Shown in pieces: positions 25,098 to 33,178 of a stretch of 39,056 nt of DNA. The stretch comes from an uncultured Bacillota bacterium (GTDB taxonomy: Bacteria; Bacillota_I; Bacilli_A; RF39; UBA660). Position 1 is the stretch's first letter. Every line of letters starts with the position of its first letter. The notes beneath the pieces were generated by a model that was not told the DNA's origin, ran no database searches, and saw only the letters and a list, made by a program, of their open reading frames with translations. Location: assembly GCA_947364595.1 (NCBI GenBank), contig CANATJ010000007.1, positions 1-39,056 on the forward strand. Direction: 5' to 3'. A program made the position numbers and the translations under genes.

Positions 25098-26466
25098 AAA
25101 ATTTTATTTTTTCGTTAATATAATTTACAATTTCTTCTACTTTAATTGTTTCTTGTTTCATGGTGTCTCTATTTCTAATGGTTACTGTATTATTGTTTAT
25201 TGTTTCATCATCTATTGTTATACAATAAGGTGTTCCTGCGACATCTTGTCTACGATATCTTTTACCAATGTTTCCCGTTTCATCATAAGTTACCATGAAT
25301 TCTTTAGCAAGCATTTGATATATTTCTTGAGCTTTTTCATTATGATGCTTTTTGACTAATGGTAAAACGGCTGCTTTAAATGGCGCTAAAGCGGGATGAA
25401 AACTCATTACTTCTCTAGTAGTATCATCTTCTAATGTTTCTTCTTTATAAGCATCAAATAGAAAAGCTAATGTTGCTCTATCAGCACCCATTGATGATTC
25501 AATAACAAATGGTGTATATTTTTCGTTTGTGATTGGGTCCAAATATGTCATAGGTTTTCCTGAATATTCTTCATGACGTTTTAAATCATAATCAGTTCTA
25601 TTATGTGTACCTGATACTTCACCAAATCCAAAATCGAATTCATATTCGACGTCACATGCTTCTTTAGCATAATGAGCTAATTTGTCATGATCGTGAAATC
25701 TTAATTTTTCTTTAGATATACCTAAGTTTATGAAAAAATCCATTTGTTTTTGCTTATAAGCTTTGTAAAATTCATCATCGGTTCCTGGTTTACAGAATAA
25801 TTGATGTTCCATTTGTTCAAATTCAATTGTTCTAAAGGTGAAATTACCTGGGGTAATTTCATTTCTAAAGGCTTTTCCTATTTGCCCAATACCAAATGGT
25901 ACTTTAGCTCTCATGGTACGATTTACATTTAAAAAGTTTACAAATTCTCCTTGTGCTGTTTCTGGCCTTAAATAAATTAAATTTTTATTACTTTCTGTAA
26001 CTCCTCTTTCTGTTTTAAACATTAGATTAAATTCTCTTATATCAGTAAAATCACTTTTTCCACATTTTGGACATTTTACATGATTATCTTTGATAAATTT
26101 GATCATTTCTTCGTCAGTCATTTGATCGGCAATGATATTATTATCAAAACTTTCAACTAAATGATCAGCACGATGTCTGGTTTTACAGCTACGACAATCT
26201 ACTAAAGGATCTGAAAAGCTTGAAACATGTCCTGAAGCTTCCCATACTTTTGGAGCCATAAGTATAGCCGCATCTACACCATAACTATGAGGGCTTTCTT
26301 GGATAAATTTTTTCCACCAAGCTTTTTTTATGTTGTTTTTAAGCTCTACTCCAAGTGGTCCATAATCCCATGTGTTGGCTAAACCACCGTATATTTCACT
26401 TCCTTGAAATATAAAACCATATTGTTTACATATACTTACTAATTTTTCCATTGTTACTTTTTCCAT
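25096..26466 (-). CDS. glyS: Glycyl-tRNA synthetase, single-chain alpha2 type
   Basis: A class II enzyme that charges tRNA-Gly. It is the one-polypeptide (archaeal/eukaryal-like and some Firmicutes) form, not the GlyQ/GlyS two-subunit form of Bacillus. The 456 residues show the opening ICKQYGFIFQGSEIYGG, the CRSC...CPKC zinc-type insert (about 90-145), motif 2 AFRNEITPGNFTFRTIEFEQ and motif 3 SSMGADRATLAFL, then the anticodon-binding domain (about 350-456). The start is ATG 26466 with AAAGGTGAG; a GTG nine bases earlier lies in that site. dapF is 12 bases upstream in the same transcript behind a T-box with a tRNA-Gly-type UGGA element. Confidence 0.96.
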   Translation of the reverse strand: MEKVTMEKLVSICKQYGFIFQGSEIYGGLANTWDYGPLGVELKNNIKKAWWKKFIQESPHSYGVDAAILMAPKVWEASGHVSSFSDPLVDCRSCKTRHRADHLVESFDNNIIADQMTDEEMIKFIKDNHVKCPKCGKSDFTDIREFNLMFKTERGVTESNKNLIYLRPETAQGEFVNFLNVNRTMRAKVPFGIGQIGKAFRNEITPGNFTFRTIEFEQMEHQLFCKPGTDDEFYKAYKQKQMDFFINLGISKEKLRFHDHDKLAHYAKEACDVEYEFDFGFGEVSGTHNRTDYDLKRHEEYSGKPMTYLDPITNEKYTPFVIESSMGADRATLAFLFDAYKEETLEDDTTREVMSFHPALAPFKAAVLPLVKKHHNEKAQEIYQMLAKEFMVTYDETGNIGKRYRRQDVAGTPYCITIDDETINNNTVTIRNRDTMKQETIKVEEIVNYINEKIKF

Positions 26467-26478
26467 ACTACTCACCTT

Positions 26479-27315
26479 TTATATTTGACCACTGAATACT
26501 TCAGTAGCCGGTCCTTTCATTATAACTTCTTTTCCATTAAATGTTATGAATAGGTTTCCACCTTTCATGGTAACTTTTATTTCTTTATTTTCTTTTACTT
26601 TATTATTTAATACGGCTGCAACTACACTAGCACTAGCTCCTGTGCCACAGCATAGTGTTTCACCACTGCCTCTTTCCCATACTCTAACTTTAATAGAGGT
26701 GTCATTTAAAATTTCTACAAATTCTGTATTAATCCTTTCTGGGAATAATTTGTGATTTTCAAATTTTGGTCCAATTTTTTCTAAATCTAAATGGTCAATA
26801 TTGTCTTTAAAAATTATAACATGGGGATTTCCCATTGATACACATGTTGCAATGTATGTTTGACCATCAATATTTATTTCTTTAGCAATAAATGTTTCTT
26901 CTTTACTAAGTACAGGAATTTCTTTACATTTTAAAATTGGGTTTCCCATATTAACGGTTACATATTTAACTATATTATTTTGAATATCTAGTTTTAAATC
27001 TTTTATGCCACTTTTTGTTTCTATTTTTATACTATCTTTTTTACATATACCTTTTTCATAGACATATTTACCTACACATCTAATAGCGTTACCACACATA
27101 TTTCCTTCTGATCCATCAGCATTGTACATAATCATTTTAACATCTGCCTTTTCTGATGGACAAATTAGTACTACTCCATCTGCGCCAATACCAAAATGAC
27201 GATTGCTATATTTTATAATTAATTCTTTTAAATTTGGTAAATTTCTTATATCATTTTCAAAACAATTGAAATAAATATAGTCATTTCCAGCGCCTTCCAT
27301 TTTAGTGAAGTGCAC
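26479..27315 (-). CDS. dapF: Diaminopimelate epimerase
   Basis: DapF converts LL- to meso-diaminopimelate for lysine and peptidoglycan. The 278 residues include both catalytic cysteines: one in NADGSEGNMCGNAIRC (near 79) and one in GETLCCGTGA (near 223). I place the start at GTG 27315, giving MHFTKMEGAGNDY, the standard family N-terminus, with AAAGGA eight bases upstream. A longer open frame further upstream is translated T-box RNA and is not part of the protein. It is first in a dapF-glyS unit. It implies mDAP-type peptidoglycan and/or lysine synthesis; no other dap genes are in the window. Confidence 0.95.
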   Translation of the reverse strand: MHFTKMEGAGNDYIYFNCFENDIRNLPNLKELIIKYSNRHFGIGADGVVLICPSEKADVKMIMYNADGSEGNMCGNAIRCVGKYVYEKGICKKDSIKIETKSGIKDLKLDIQNNIVKYVTVNMGNPILKCKEIPVLSKEETFIAKEINIDGQTYIATCVSMGNPHVIIFKDNIDHLDLEKIGPKFENHKLFPERINTEFVEILNDTSIKVRVWERGSGETLCCGTGASASVVAAVLNNKVKENKEIKVTMKGGNLFITFNGKEVIMKGPATEVFSGQI

Positions 27316-27455
27316 ACTATCATTCCTTTCTAAAAAAAGATTCTTCTTAAAATGTAAGGACGAGTTTCCCCGCGGTTCCACCTTACTTATTCTAAAAAGA
27401 ATCAGCTTTAATATATGACTCAGGGTTTCCAATCCGTCTTCGTCTTTCACTATAC
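27316..27455 (-). promoter_or_regulatory. Short T-box riboswitch, tRNA-Gly type, ahead of dapF-glyS
   Basis: The T-box element AAGGTGGAACCGCGGGGAAA and CTCGTCCTTAC are present on the minus strand (about 27353-27382). UGGA pairs with a U73 tRNA end, as tRNA-Gly has; this agrees with glyS downstream. From the predicted start point to the T-box is only about 75 bases. The 5' piece GACGAAGACGG is like that of other T-boxes, but I find no room for a normal Stem I and cannot place a specifier codon. A 10-bp pairing GATTCTTTTT / AAGAAGAATC before seven U encloses the T-box hairpin and could be the terminator. The UCCUU could also pair with the AAGGA ribosome site. Confidence 0.8.
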
Positions 27456-27461
27456 ATTTAA

Positions 27462-27490
27462 ATTATATTCATTTATTTTAAAATAGTCAA
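27462..27490 (-). promoter_or_regulatory. Sigma-A promoter of the dapF-glyS leader
   Basis: TTGACT (27485-27490), 17 bases, TATAAT (27462-27467) on the minus strand, just after the recO stop. It limits the leader to about 140 bases. Confidence 0.7.
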
Positions 27491-27495
27491 TACTT

Positions 27496-28233
27496 TTAAT
27501 TGTTTATTTTTTGAAGGGTTTGAATAAATTTTTTACTTTTAAGATATAATCCTGTATATCTTGTATAATAATCATCTAAAAACATGTTTATTTCTGTTTT
27601 AACTCTGTCTGAAACATCTAATTTAGATATTTTTGCTATATCAACATAATAAAACATTCTAATTAATTTTATAGTTTTTTCACTGACTATTTTTTCATTT
27701 GTATAACAATTTTGACAAATTAAACCACCTTTATAACTTGATAATGTTGTAATAGCTTTTGTTTTCCCACAAATAGCACAATTATCTAAAACTGGCATTA
27801 CTCCTAGATAATATAAATATTTTAATTCTAAAATATTCATTATTACTAATGGATCAAATCCTTCATCTATTTTAGTTAGTGCTTCAATTAGAAGGTTAAA
27901 TATTTCTTTTGTGTTGTTTTGTTTTATTACCCCACTACTTAGCTCTAACATATATGTGGCATAACTAATACTAGATATATCTTTTTTTATATTTTTAAAA
28001 TTATTTATAACACTGACTTCTTTTAAGGTGGAAAGTTTATCTTTTTTATAATAAATAATAAAAGTTCCATATGTTAATTTATTAGCCACTACTCTTAATG
28101 GACTTTTGATGTTTTTACAACCTTTAGCCATTACACTTATTAAACCTTTATCTTTGGTTATAATATTTAATATTTTGCTTGTTTCACTATAGTTTGTTTC
28201 ACCTACTACTATACCTTCTACTTCTTCTATCAT
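27496..28233 (-). CDS. recO: DNA repair protein RecO
   Basis: RecO anneals single strands and loads RecA with RecR. The 245 residues have the N-terminal OB domain (EEVEGIVVGETNYSETSKIL...KGLISVMAKGCK), a helical core and a zinc knuckle CAICG...CQNC near 150-180. It lies between yqzL and dapF, the same slot (era-yqzL-recO-gly) as in Bacillus. GAGGATAAATT before the ATG serves as ribosome site and overlaps the end of yqzL, suggesting coupling. Confidence 0.95.
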   Translation of the reverse strand: MIEEVEGIVVGETNYSETSKILNIITKDKGLISVMAKGCKNIKSPLRVVANKLTYGTFIIYYKKDKLSTLKEVSVINNFKNIKKDISSISYATYMLELSSGVIKQNNTKEIFNLLIEALTKIDEGFDPLVIMNILELKYLYYLGVMPVLDNCAICGKTKAITTLSSYKGGLICQNCYTNEKIVSEKTIKLIRMFYYVDIAKISKLDVSDRVKTEINMFLDDYYTRYTGLYLKSKKFIQTLQKINN

Positions 28234-28236
28234 AAT

Positions 28237-28326
28237 TTATCCTCTTTTGTTTTGCTTTTTATACTCTAAATAATATTCTATTTTACCGGTTGTTTTAAAT
28301 AAATCCCATAATAATTGTTTTTTCAT
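28237..28326 (-). CDS. yqzL: YqzL-like microprotein
   Basis: A 29-residue gene with the GAGGTG ribosome site seven bases before ATG 28326. The product starts MKKQLLWDLFKTTGKIEYYL and ends in a short basic tail. The W-x-L-F-x-x-T-G-x-I-x-x-Y-L pattern is that of the YqzL proteins found between era and recO in Bacillus; the position here is the same. It is shorter than the Bacillus form. Its stop is three bases before the recO ATG. A TATAAT just upstream may be the -10 of the yqzL-recO unit, but no -35 fits well. Function unknown in any species. Confidence 0.82.
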   Translation of the reverse strand: MKKQLLWDLFKTTGKIEYYLEYKKQNKRG

Positions 28327-28381
28327 TTTTTTCACCTCTATTATTATAGTGGTAAATATGAAAGAAATTTATTCAATAGAA

Positions 28382-28402
28382 AGAAATAACCTATATGGTT
28401 AT
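28382..28402 (-). terminator. Possible terminator after era
   Basis: The stem ataacc / ggttat starts in the era stop codon and is followed by TTTCTTTC rather than a clean T-run. Confidence 0.5.
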
Positions 28403-29286
28403 TCTTGAAAGTCATTAAAGTTTAATTCTGTTAAATACTTTTCTTTATCACGCCATTTTTTTATGGTTTTAACATATAACTCTAAATATATTTTACTATT
28501 TAACATTTTTTCTAAATCTTCTCTTGCTAAAGATCCAATTTTTTTTATCATATCACCATGTTTACCAATGATGATTTTTTTTAATGAATCACGATCAACT
28601 ATAATAGCTACGTTGATGATGTTTTTATCTTTATCTTTTATTACCCTTTCTACAACACATGTTACAGAATGCGGTACTTCTTCATTTGTTAATCTTAGTA
28701 TTTTTTCTCTAACTATTTCACCTATCATAAATGAAGTTGTTCGATTAGTAATGGTGTTTTCATCAAAATATTTAATTTCGTCTTTTAGATATTTTTTTAA
28801 AACATCTATTAATGTTTTTACGTTGTTATTTTTAAGGGCTGATATTGGAACTATTTCATTCCAATCATATAAATCTTTATATTCATTTATTTTTAAGAAT
28901 ATTTCATCTTTACTTAAAACATCTATTTTGTTAATTACTAAAATTACTGGTTTATCTATTTGTTTTAATCTTTCGATGATGTATTTATCACCGCCACCCA
29001 AACCTTTTTTGGCGTCAACTAGGAAACATACAACATCAACATCATCTATGCTGTAATATGCTCCTTTATTTAATATTTTACCCAACTTATGTGTTGGTTT
29101 ATGAATCCCTGGAGTATCAACAAAGACTATTTGGGTTTCTTTTTCATTATAAATGCCTTGTATAATGTTTCTTGTTGTTTGAGGCTTGTCTGAAGTAATG
29201 GCTACTTTTTGTCCAATAATATTATTTAATAGTGTTGATTTACCAACATTTGGTCTTCCTACTAAACTAACAAATCCACTTTTCAT
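28399..29286 (-). CDS. era: GTPase Era
   Basis: Era is an essential GTPase that binds the 3' end of 16S rRNA during 30S assembly. The 295 residues are standard. G1 GRPNVGKSTL (about 8-17), G3 DTPG (about 59-62), G4 NKID (about 123-126) and G5 SAL are visible, with the C-terminal KH domain (about 200-280, IIIGKHGDMIKKIG). It overlaps the dgkA stop by one base (TAATG), so the two are coupled. It is the last gene of the ybeY-dgkA-era run. Confidence 0.97.
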   Translation of the reverse strand: MKSGFVSLVGRPNVGKSTLLNNIIGQKVAITSDKPQTTRNIIQGIYNEKETQIVFVDTPGIHKPTHKLGKILNKGAYYSIDDVDVVCFLVDAKKGLGGGDKYIIERLKQIDKPVILVINKIDVLSKDEIFLKINEYKDLYDWNEIVPISALKNNNVKTLIDVLKKYLKDEIKYFDENTITNRTTSFMIGEIVREKILRLTNEEVPHSVTCVVERVIKDKDKNIINVAIIVDRDSLKKIIIGKHGDMIKKIGSLAREDLEKMLNSKIYLELYVKTIKKWRDKEKYLTELNFNDFQE

Positions 29287-29690
29287 TATAGGCCTCCTAT
29301 AAATATGATGATTTTAGGTCCAAATATGATAACTGCTATGGCGATTGCGACTAATCCAAATACTAATACAGCACTTGCAGCTGTATCTTTGGCTACTTTG
29401 GCAATAGGATGTTTTTTATCGGTTATTAAATCAACTACGGCTTCAATGCTGGTATTAATAAGTTCTGTGGCAATTACTAAACCAATTATTAGAAATAGGA
29501 TTAACCATTCTGTAGTAGAGATATTAAAAAATACGCCAGCTATAATTACTAAACAAGTTGCTAGTATATGTACAGTTATGTTTTGTTCATATTTAAAGGC
29601 ATATTTTAATCCTTCAAAAGCGTATTTAAAACTTTTTAATAATCTTTTAAATCCTCTTTCTTTTAATTTAGCGCGTGATACCGTATCCAT
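29286..29690 (-). CDS. dgkA: Diacylglycerol/undecaprenol kinase (DgkA family)
   Basis: A small three-TM kinase; in Gram-positives it phosphorylates undecaprenol for the wall lipid carrier. The 134 residues contain an N-terminal amphipathic helix, three TM segments (about 38-55, 60-80, 105-130), the ATELINTSIEAVVDLI signature and the KDTAASAVL stretch. The gene overlaps ybeY by 23 bases and era by one. AGGAG lies 10 bases before the ATG. Position matches yqfG/ybeY-dgkA-(cdd)-era in Bacillus, with cdd missing. Confidence 0.94.
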   Translation of the reverse strand: MDTVSRAKLKERGFKRLLKSFKYAFEGLKYAFKYEQNITVHILATCLVIIAGVFFNISTTEWLILFLIIGLVIATELINTSIEAVVDLITDKKHPIAKVAKDTAASAVLVFGLVAIAIAVIIFGPKIIIFIGGL

Positions 29691-30114
29691 CTAAAATCAA
29701 CTCCTGTTCTTTAAACATTATTTCTTCTTCTTCTTTTGTCATGTGATCATATCCTAGTAAATGTAATAGTCCATGAACTGTTAAAAAAGCCATTTCTCTT
29801 TTTTCACTATGACCATATTCTTTGGCTTGTTCTTTCATCTTATCAACACATATGTATATGTCTCCTAATAATCTTCCAAAATCAAATGAGACGTTTATAT
29901 CTCCATCTTCAAGCGCAAAACTGATAACATCTGTTTCTCTATCAATGTTTCTATATTGCTTATTTATTTGTCTAATTGTTTTTTTATCAACAAATATTAC
30001 ATTAAATTCAACGTTATTTAATTTTTTATATTTTAATGCATATTCGATTATTTTTTTTTCTTCTTCTAAATCTAGTTTTTCTTTTGTTTCGTTAAATACT
30101 TCAAAATGATTCAT
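29668..30114 (-). CDS. ybeY: Endoribonuclease/rRNA maturation factor YbeY
   Basis: A zinc-dependent RNase for 16S rRNA 3' maturation and ribosome quality control. The 148 residues show the three-histidine zinc motif HGLLHLLGYDH near 115-125 and the upstream RETDVISFALEDG. It lies between the VanZ-like gene (one-base gap) and dgkA. GGAG precedes the ATG. Confidence 0.95.
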   Translation of the reverse strand: MNHFEVFNETKEKLDLEEEKKIIEYALKYKKLNNVEFNVIFVDKKTIRQINKQYRNIDRETDVISFALEDGDINVSFDFGRLLGDIYICVDKMKEQAKEYGHSEKREMAFLTVHGLLHLLGYDHMTKEEEEIMFKEQELILDGYGITR

Positions 30115-30115
30115 T

Positions 30116-30727
30116 TTACACTCCTAGCTGTACAAGGTTACATAAATATAATACACCTAAAATTATTAATATTATTATCATTATATTATAAATTACTGGT
30201 CTTTTCAACACTGTGGGCAAATGATCATTGATTGCATATAAAACTTTAAAAAAGTAAAATCCTAATATTCCACCTACCATATTTAATAATATATCATCAA
30301 TATCAAATACTCTTCCTATCATTAATTGGGTTGTTTCAATTGATAATGATACTAATAGTATGAGTAAAAATATGGATTTAAATTTATCTAATTTTAGATA
30401 ATATCCCATGAAAAATCCATATGGCATAAATAATATGATGTTTCCTATGACATTTTTTATAAAAAGTCTACTTCCAAAACTATATCTAAACATTTCAGTA
30501 AATGGTACAAAATTTGATGTAGACCAACTGACGTCTTGGAAGGTAACTACGTAGAATAAACATAATACATATATGATAAAAACCAAAGATAGTACTTCCC
30601 TATATAGGACTATCTTTGTTTTATTTTTTATTATATAAACTGTACGCATACTAATGGCGATTACGGCACTTATAAGAATAGTTGGCCATACTTGACCTAA
30701 TATTTGTAATAAACTTTGTCTTATCAT
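30116..30727 (-). CDS. VanZ-family membrane protein
   Basis: The 203-residue protein has about five TM segments and the VanZ signature NFVPFTEMFRY...NVIGNIILFMPYGFF...ETTQLMIGRVFDIDDIL...GGILGF. The founding VanZ gives low teicoplanin resistance, but most homologs are housekeeping membrane proteins of unknown role; no vanHAX genes are near. It occupies the place between yqfD and ybeY where Bacillus has phoH and yqfF, both absent here. Tight spacing to both neighbours indicates co-transcription. Confidence 0.9.
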   Translation of the reverse strand: MIRQSLLQILGQVWPTILISAVIAISMRTVYIIKNKTKIVLYREVLSLVFIIYVLCLFYVVTFQDVSWSTSNFVPFTEMFRYSFGSRLFIKNVIGNIILFMPYGFFMGYYLKLDKFKSIFLLILLVSLSIETTQLMIGRVFDIDDILLNMVGGILGFYFFKVLYAINDHLPTVLKRPVIYNIMIIILIILGVLYLCNLVQLGV

Positions 30728-30732
30728 TTACA

Positions 30733-31881
30733 TCACTCAATTTCTTTATAATCGGTAATGTCTTCATATACCGCAAAAAACATTTCCACTTCTATTGTAC
30801 TATCTTTTACATTACTTTTCAAATATTTACTACGAATTATATATTCGTTGTCATCTAATTGACTTTCTATTTTTTCTTCAGATAGTTTTTTTGCTTTATC
30901 AAGTGCTTGTTCAAATGTTAATACTTGATTTATTACTTTTGTTTGTCTTTGATGTTGTTTTGTTAATTTTATAGGTAATACATTATGTTTTAATATAATT
31001 TTGTCTTTTACTTTTTTTGTTTTAAATTTATTTAATGTTAGTTCAAATGTATGATTTAAAAATTGAATTGTATATATTTCTTTGGTTTTACCAGTTGTTT
31101 TTTCTTCATAATATGCATAGGGATATTCTGTTTTTGTTATATACCAAACTTCAGCATAAGCGTGACCTTCAGCTCTTACTTTGCCTGTCACTTTTTCGTT
31201 AAAGATTAGCTGTCCATCGACAATTAAATCGCCTTTTTTAACATAATCATCCATATCTTTAACTATATCGCCTTTTTCGGCTATAACTTTTTTTAAGACA
31301 CCATCTTTTTTGGCTATTATACTTCTTGGTGTATTATTCTCATCTTTTTTTACAATATTTCGTTCTTCTACTCTAACTGTATATTTTGTTCCATGAGTTT
31401 CTATTTCTAACCATTCTATTTTATCAGGATATTTAATCAATATTTTTTTTTTGATTTTTTCTAATTGATTAAATGTTTTTTTAAAGGAGTATTTTTTTAT
31501 ACCATTTTTTTCTAATTCATCTTGCAAAAGAGTTCTTATTTCTTTGTTGGAATGAATAACTTCAACATTAAATATCATTTGGGTTAATATTAAAAATGCT
31601 GAAAAACTTATAAGTAAAATTATTATTATATGTTTATTAAGTTTTAAATTCTTTTTTATTTTTAAAATTCCGAAAACATCTAATTCAGTAACATCATATA
31701 TACTTTTTATTTTTAAAACAGTTTCATAATCGTCTTTATATATGATGATATTGACTTCGTTTGCGTTTTTATATTCTAAAGATAAGATATTTATTTTTTT
31801 AGCAGTTAACTTTTTGATGAATCTATTGATGTTTTTCCCTTTTATGTTAAGGGAAATTTTTCCTTTTAATTTTTCGATCAT
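30733..31881 (-). CDS. yqfD: Sporulation protein YqfD
   Basis: YqfD is a sigma-E-controlled mother-cell membrane protein needed for efficient spore formation; the mechanism is unknown. The 382 residues fit the family (Bacillus about 398): an N-terminal soluble domain (1-~88), one TM segment (about 92-112, HIIIILLISFSAFLILTQ), then the outside part with YPDKIEWLEIETHGTKYTV, the hallmark VRVEER, AKKDGVLKKV and KGDLIVDGQL. It overlaps yqfC by four bases (ATGA) and ends with UGA. This pair is a conserved spore-former module. Confidence 0.94.
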   Translation of the reverse strand: MIEKLKGKISLNIKGKNINRFIKKLTAKKINILSLEYKNANEVNIIIYKDDYETVLKIKSIYDVTELDVFGILKIKKNLKLNKHIIIILLISFSAFLILTQMIFNVEVIHSNKEIRTLLQDELEKNGIKKYSFKKTFNQLEKIKKKILIKYPDKIEWLEIETHGTKYTVRVEERNIVKKDENNTPRSIIAKKDGVLKKVIAEKGDIVKDMDDYVKKGDLIVDGQLIFNEKVTGKVRAEGHAYAEVWYITKTEYPYAYYEEKTTGKTKEIYTIQFLNHTFELTLNKFKTKKVKDKIILKHNVLPIKLTKQHQRQTKVINQVLTFEQALDKAKKLSEEKIESQLDDNEYIIRSKYLKSNVKDSTIEVEMFFAVYEDITDYKEIE

Positions 31882-32111
31882 CGAAATTCTAAGTTTCTTA
31901 TTATTCCGTTTATTAATAGTTCATCATCTAGCAACTTGGATATTATTAATCTTTCACCTTTTATAATAACTATGCCTTCGTTATATCTAACAATTATTTT
32001 ATTATCATCAAAATGATCAATTGAAAGATAATTAACAATATCAACTTTATTTTTTAATATGTTTACTTTAAAATCGTTTTCTAAAATATAATTTCGCAAA
32101 TCTTTTAACAC
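31878..32111 (-). CDS. yqfC: Sporulation protein YqfC (YabP/YqfC family)
   Basis: A small partner of YqfD, expressed under sigma-E in Bacillus. The product has 77 residues and shows the family end IVIIKGERLIISKLLDDEL. I set the start at GTG 32111: GGTGAT lies three bases before it, the same geometry as padR here. The alternative ATG at 32123 has no ribosome site and would lie upstream of the start point predicted from the sigma-E-like promoter. It overlaps yqfD by four bases. Confidence 0.85.
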   Translation of the reverse strand: MLKDLRNYILENDFKVNILKNKVDIVNYLSIDHFDDNKIIVRYNEGIVIIKGERLIISKLLDDELLINGIIRNLEFR

Positions 32112-32126
32112 AATATCACCCATATA

Positions 32127-32154
32127 ATTTTATGGAATAATATTATTAAATATG
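32127..32154 (-). promoter_or_regulatory. Sigma-E-type promoter of yqfC-yqfD
   Basis: On the minus strand CATATT (32149-32154), a 14-base spacer and CATAAAAT (32127-32134) match the sigma-E consensus (mATATT - 14 - CATAnnnT). The predicted start point near 32120 supports the GTG start of yqfC, with an unusually short leader. Confidence 0.6.
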
Positions 32155-32214
32155 TCCAAAATTGTCTATATTTATTGTTGTGTCATAAATATGATATGTA
32201 TGTTTTCTGTTCAT
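32146..32214 (-). CDS. Possible 22-residue leader ORF upstream of yqfC
   Basis: ATG 32214 has a strong AAGGTGAT ribosome site and opens a 22-codon frame (MNRKHTYHIYDTTINIDNFG plus two residues) ending in TAA. A TCGACA-16-TAATAT promoter-like pair lies upstream. The sigma-E -35 of yqfC overlaps its last codons. It has no recognised homolog. It could be a genuine microprotein in the yqfB-like slot or chance; the ribosome site is the main support. Confidence 0.4.
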   Translation of the reverse strand: MNRKHTYHIYDTTINIDNFGHI

Positions 32215-32262
32215 TTTATCACCTTAATTTAAGTTTATATTATTGTAGGATGATAATTTGTC

Positions 32263-32292
32263 GAAAAAAAATTATTACTATGCGTAATAATT
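32263..32292 (-). terminator. Intrinsic terminator after SPFH gene
   Basis: A perfect 9-bp stem aattattac / gtaataatt is followed by eight T on the minus strand, starting in the stop codon. Confidence 0.85.
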
Positions 32293-33178
32293 ATTTTTTA
32301 TCTTTAAACATTTCACTTAATGTTGTACCTAATGTTGCCATGTTTTGTAAATCAGATGGAATAATGATTTTAGTGGCATTTCCATCAGCTACTTTTGAAA
32401 GGGCTTCAAAGCTTTTTAAAGTCAATACAGATTGGTCTGCTCCTGCTTGTTTAATCATTTTAATTGCATCAGCTTCAGCTGTATTTATTTTTAATATTGA
32501 TTCCGCTTCGGCTTCAGCAGCTTTAATTTTAGCTTCTTTTTGAGCTTCAGCTTTTAATATAACGCTTTGTTTTTCACCTTCGGCAATTAAAATACTAGAT
32601 TTTTTTTCACCTTCAGCTTTTAAAATTAATTCACGACGTTCTCTTTCTGCACGCATTTGTTTTTCCATAGCTTCTTGGATATCATGTGGTGGTAAAATAT
32701 TTTTTACTTCTACTCTATTTATTTTAATACCCCAAGGATCAGTAGCTTCGTCTAAAATAGAACGCATTTTTGAGTTTATAATATCTCTTGATGTTAATGT
32801 TTGGTCTAATTCTAATTCACCAATAATATTTCTAAGAGTTGTTGCTGTTAAATTTTCAATGGCATTTATTGGATTATCTACTCCATATGTGTACAATTTT
32901 GGATCAGTTATTTGAAAATATACTACTGTATCAATTTGCATTGTGACATTGTCTTTAGTGATAACTGGTTGTGGTGCGAAATCTTTTACTTTTTCTTTTA
33001 AACTAATAACTCCTGATATTCTATCGATAAATGGAATTTTAAAATGAAGTCCATTTGTCCAGGTACTAAAATATGAGCCTAATCTTTCTATTACATAACA
33101 TTTTGATTGTGGTACTACTTTAATACTAGGCACGAAGATGACTAAGGCTAAAACTAAAATTACAATAAATACATCCAT
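32291..33178 (-). CDS. SPFH/band 7 (stomatin/QmcA-type) membrane protein
   Basis: Forms membrane-associated oligomers thought to organise membrane domains or control proteases. The 295 residues have one N-terminal TM segment (about 2-18), a band 7 domain (VVPQSKCYVIERLGSYFSTW through VEVKNILPPHDIQEAME), an Ala/Glu-rich coiled coil (about 175-240) and a short C-terminal domain. This is the stomatin/QmcA class, not the FloA flotillin-like protein (about 330 residues) found at the same spot in Bacillus. It is coupled with nfeD (TAATG). Confidence 0.93.
   Translation of the reverse strand: MDVFIVILVLALVIFVPSIKVVPQSKCYVIERLGSYFSTWTNGLHFKIPFIDRISGVISLKEKVKDFAPQPVITKDNVTMQIDTVVYFQITDPKLYTYGVDNPINAIENLTATTLRNIIGELELDQTLTSRDIINSKMRSILDEATDPWGIKINRVEVKNILPPHDIQEAMEKQMRAERERRELILKAEGEKKSSILIAEGEKQSVILKAEAQKEAKIKAAEAEAESILKINTAEADAIKMIKQAGADQSVLTLKSFEALSKVADGNATKIIIPSDLQNMATLGTTLSEMFKDKK

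Noticed and set aside
27316-27450. Extra ~45 residues at the N-terminus of dapF in the long open frame
   Set aside because: This stretch is the T-box RNA read as codons. GTG 27315 with AAAGGA gives the standard DapF N-terminus.
16226-30727. ddl plus vanZ-like gene as a glycopeptide resistance system
   Set aside because: They lie 13 kb apart in separate housekeeping operons, with no vanH, vanX, vanS or vanR. VanZ homologs are common and mostly unrelated to resistance.
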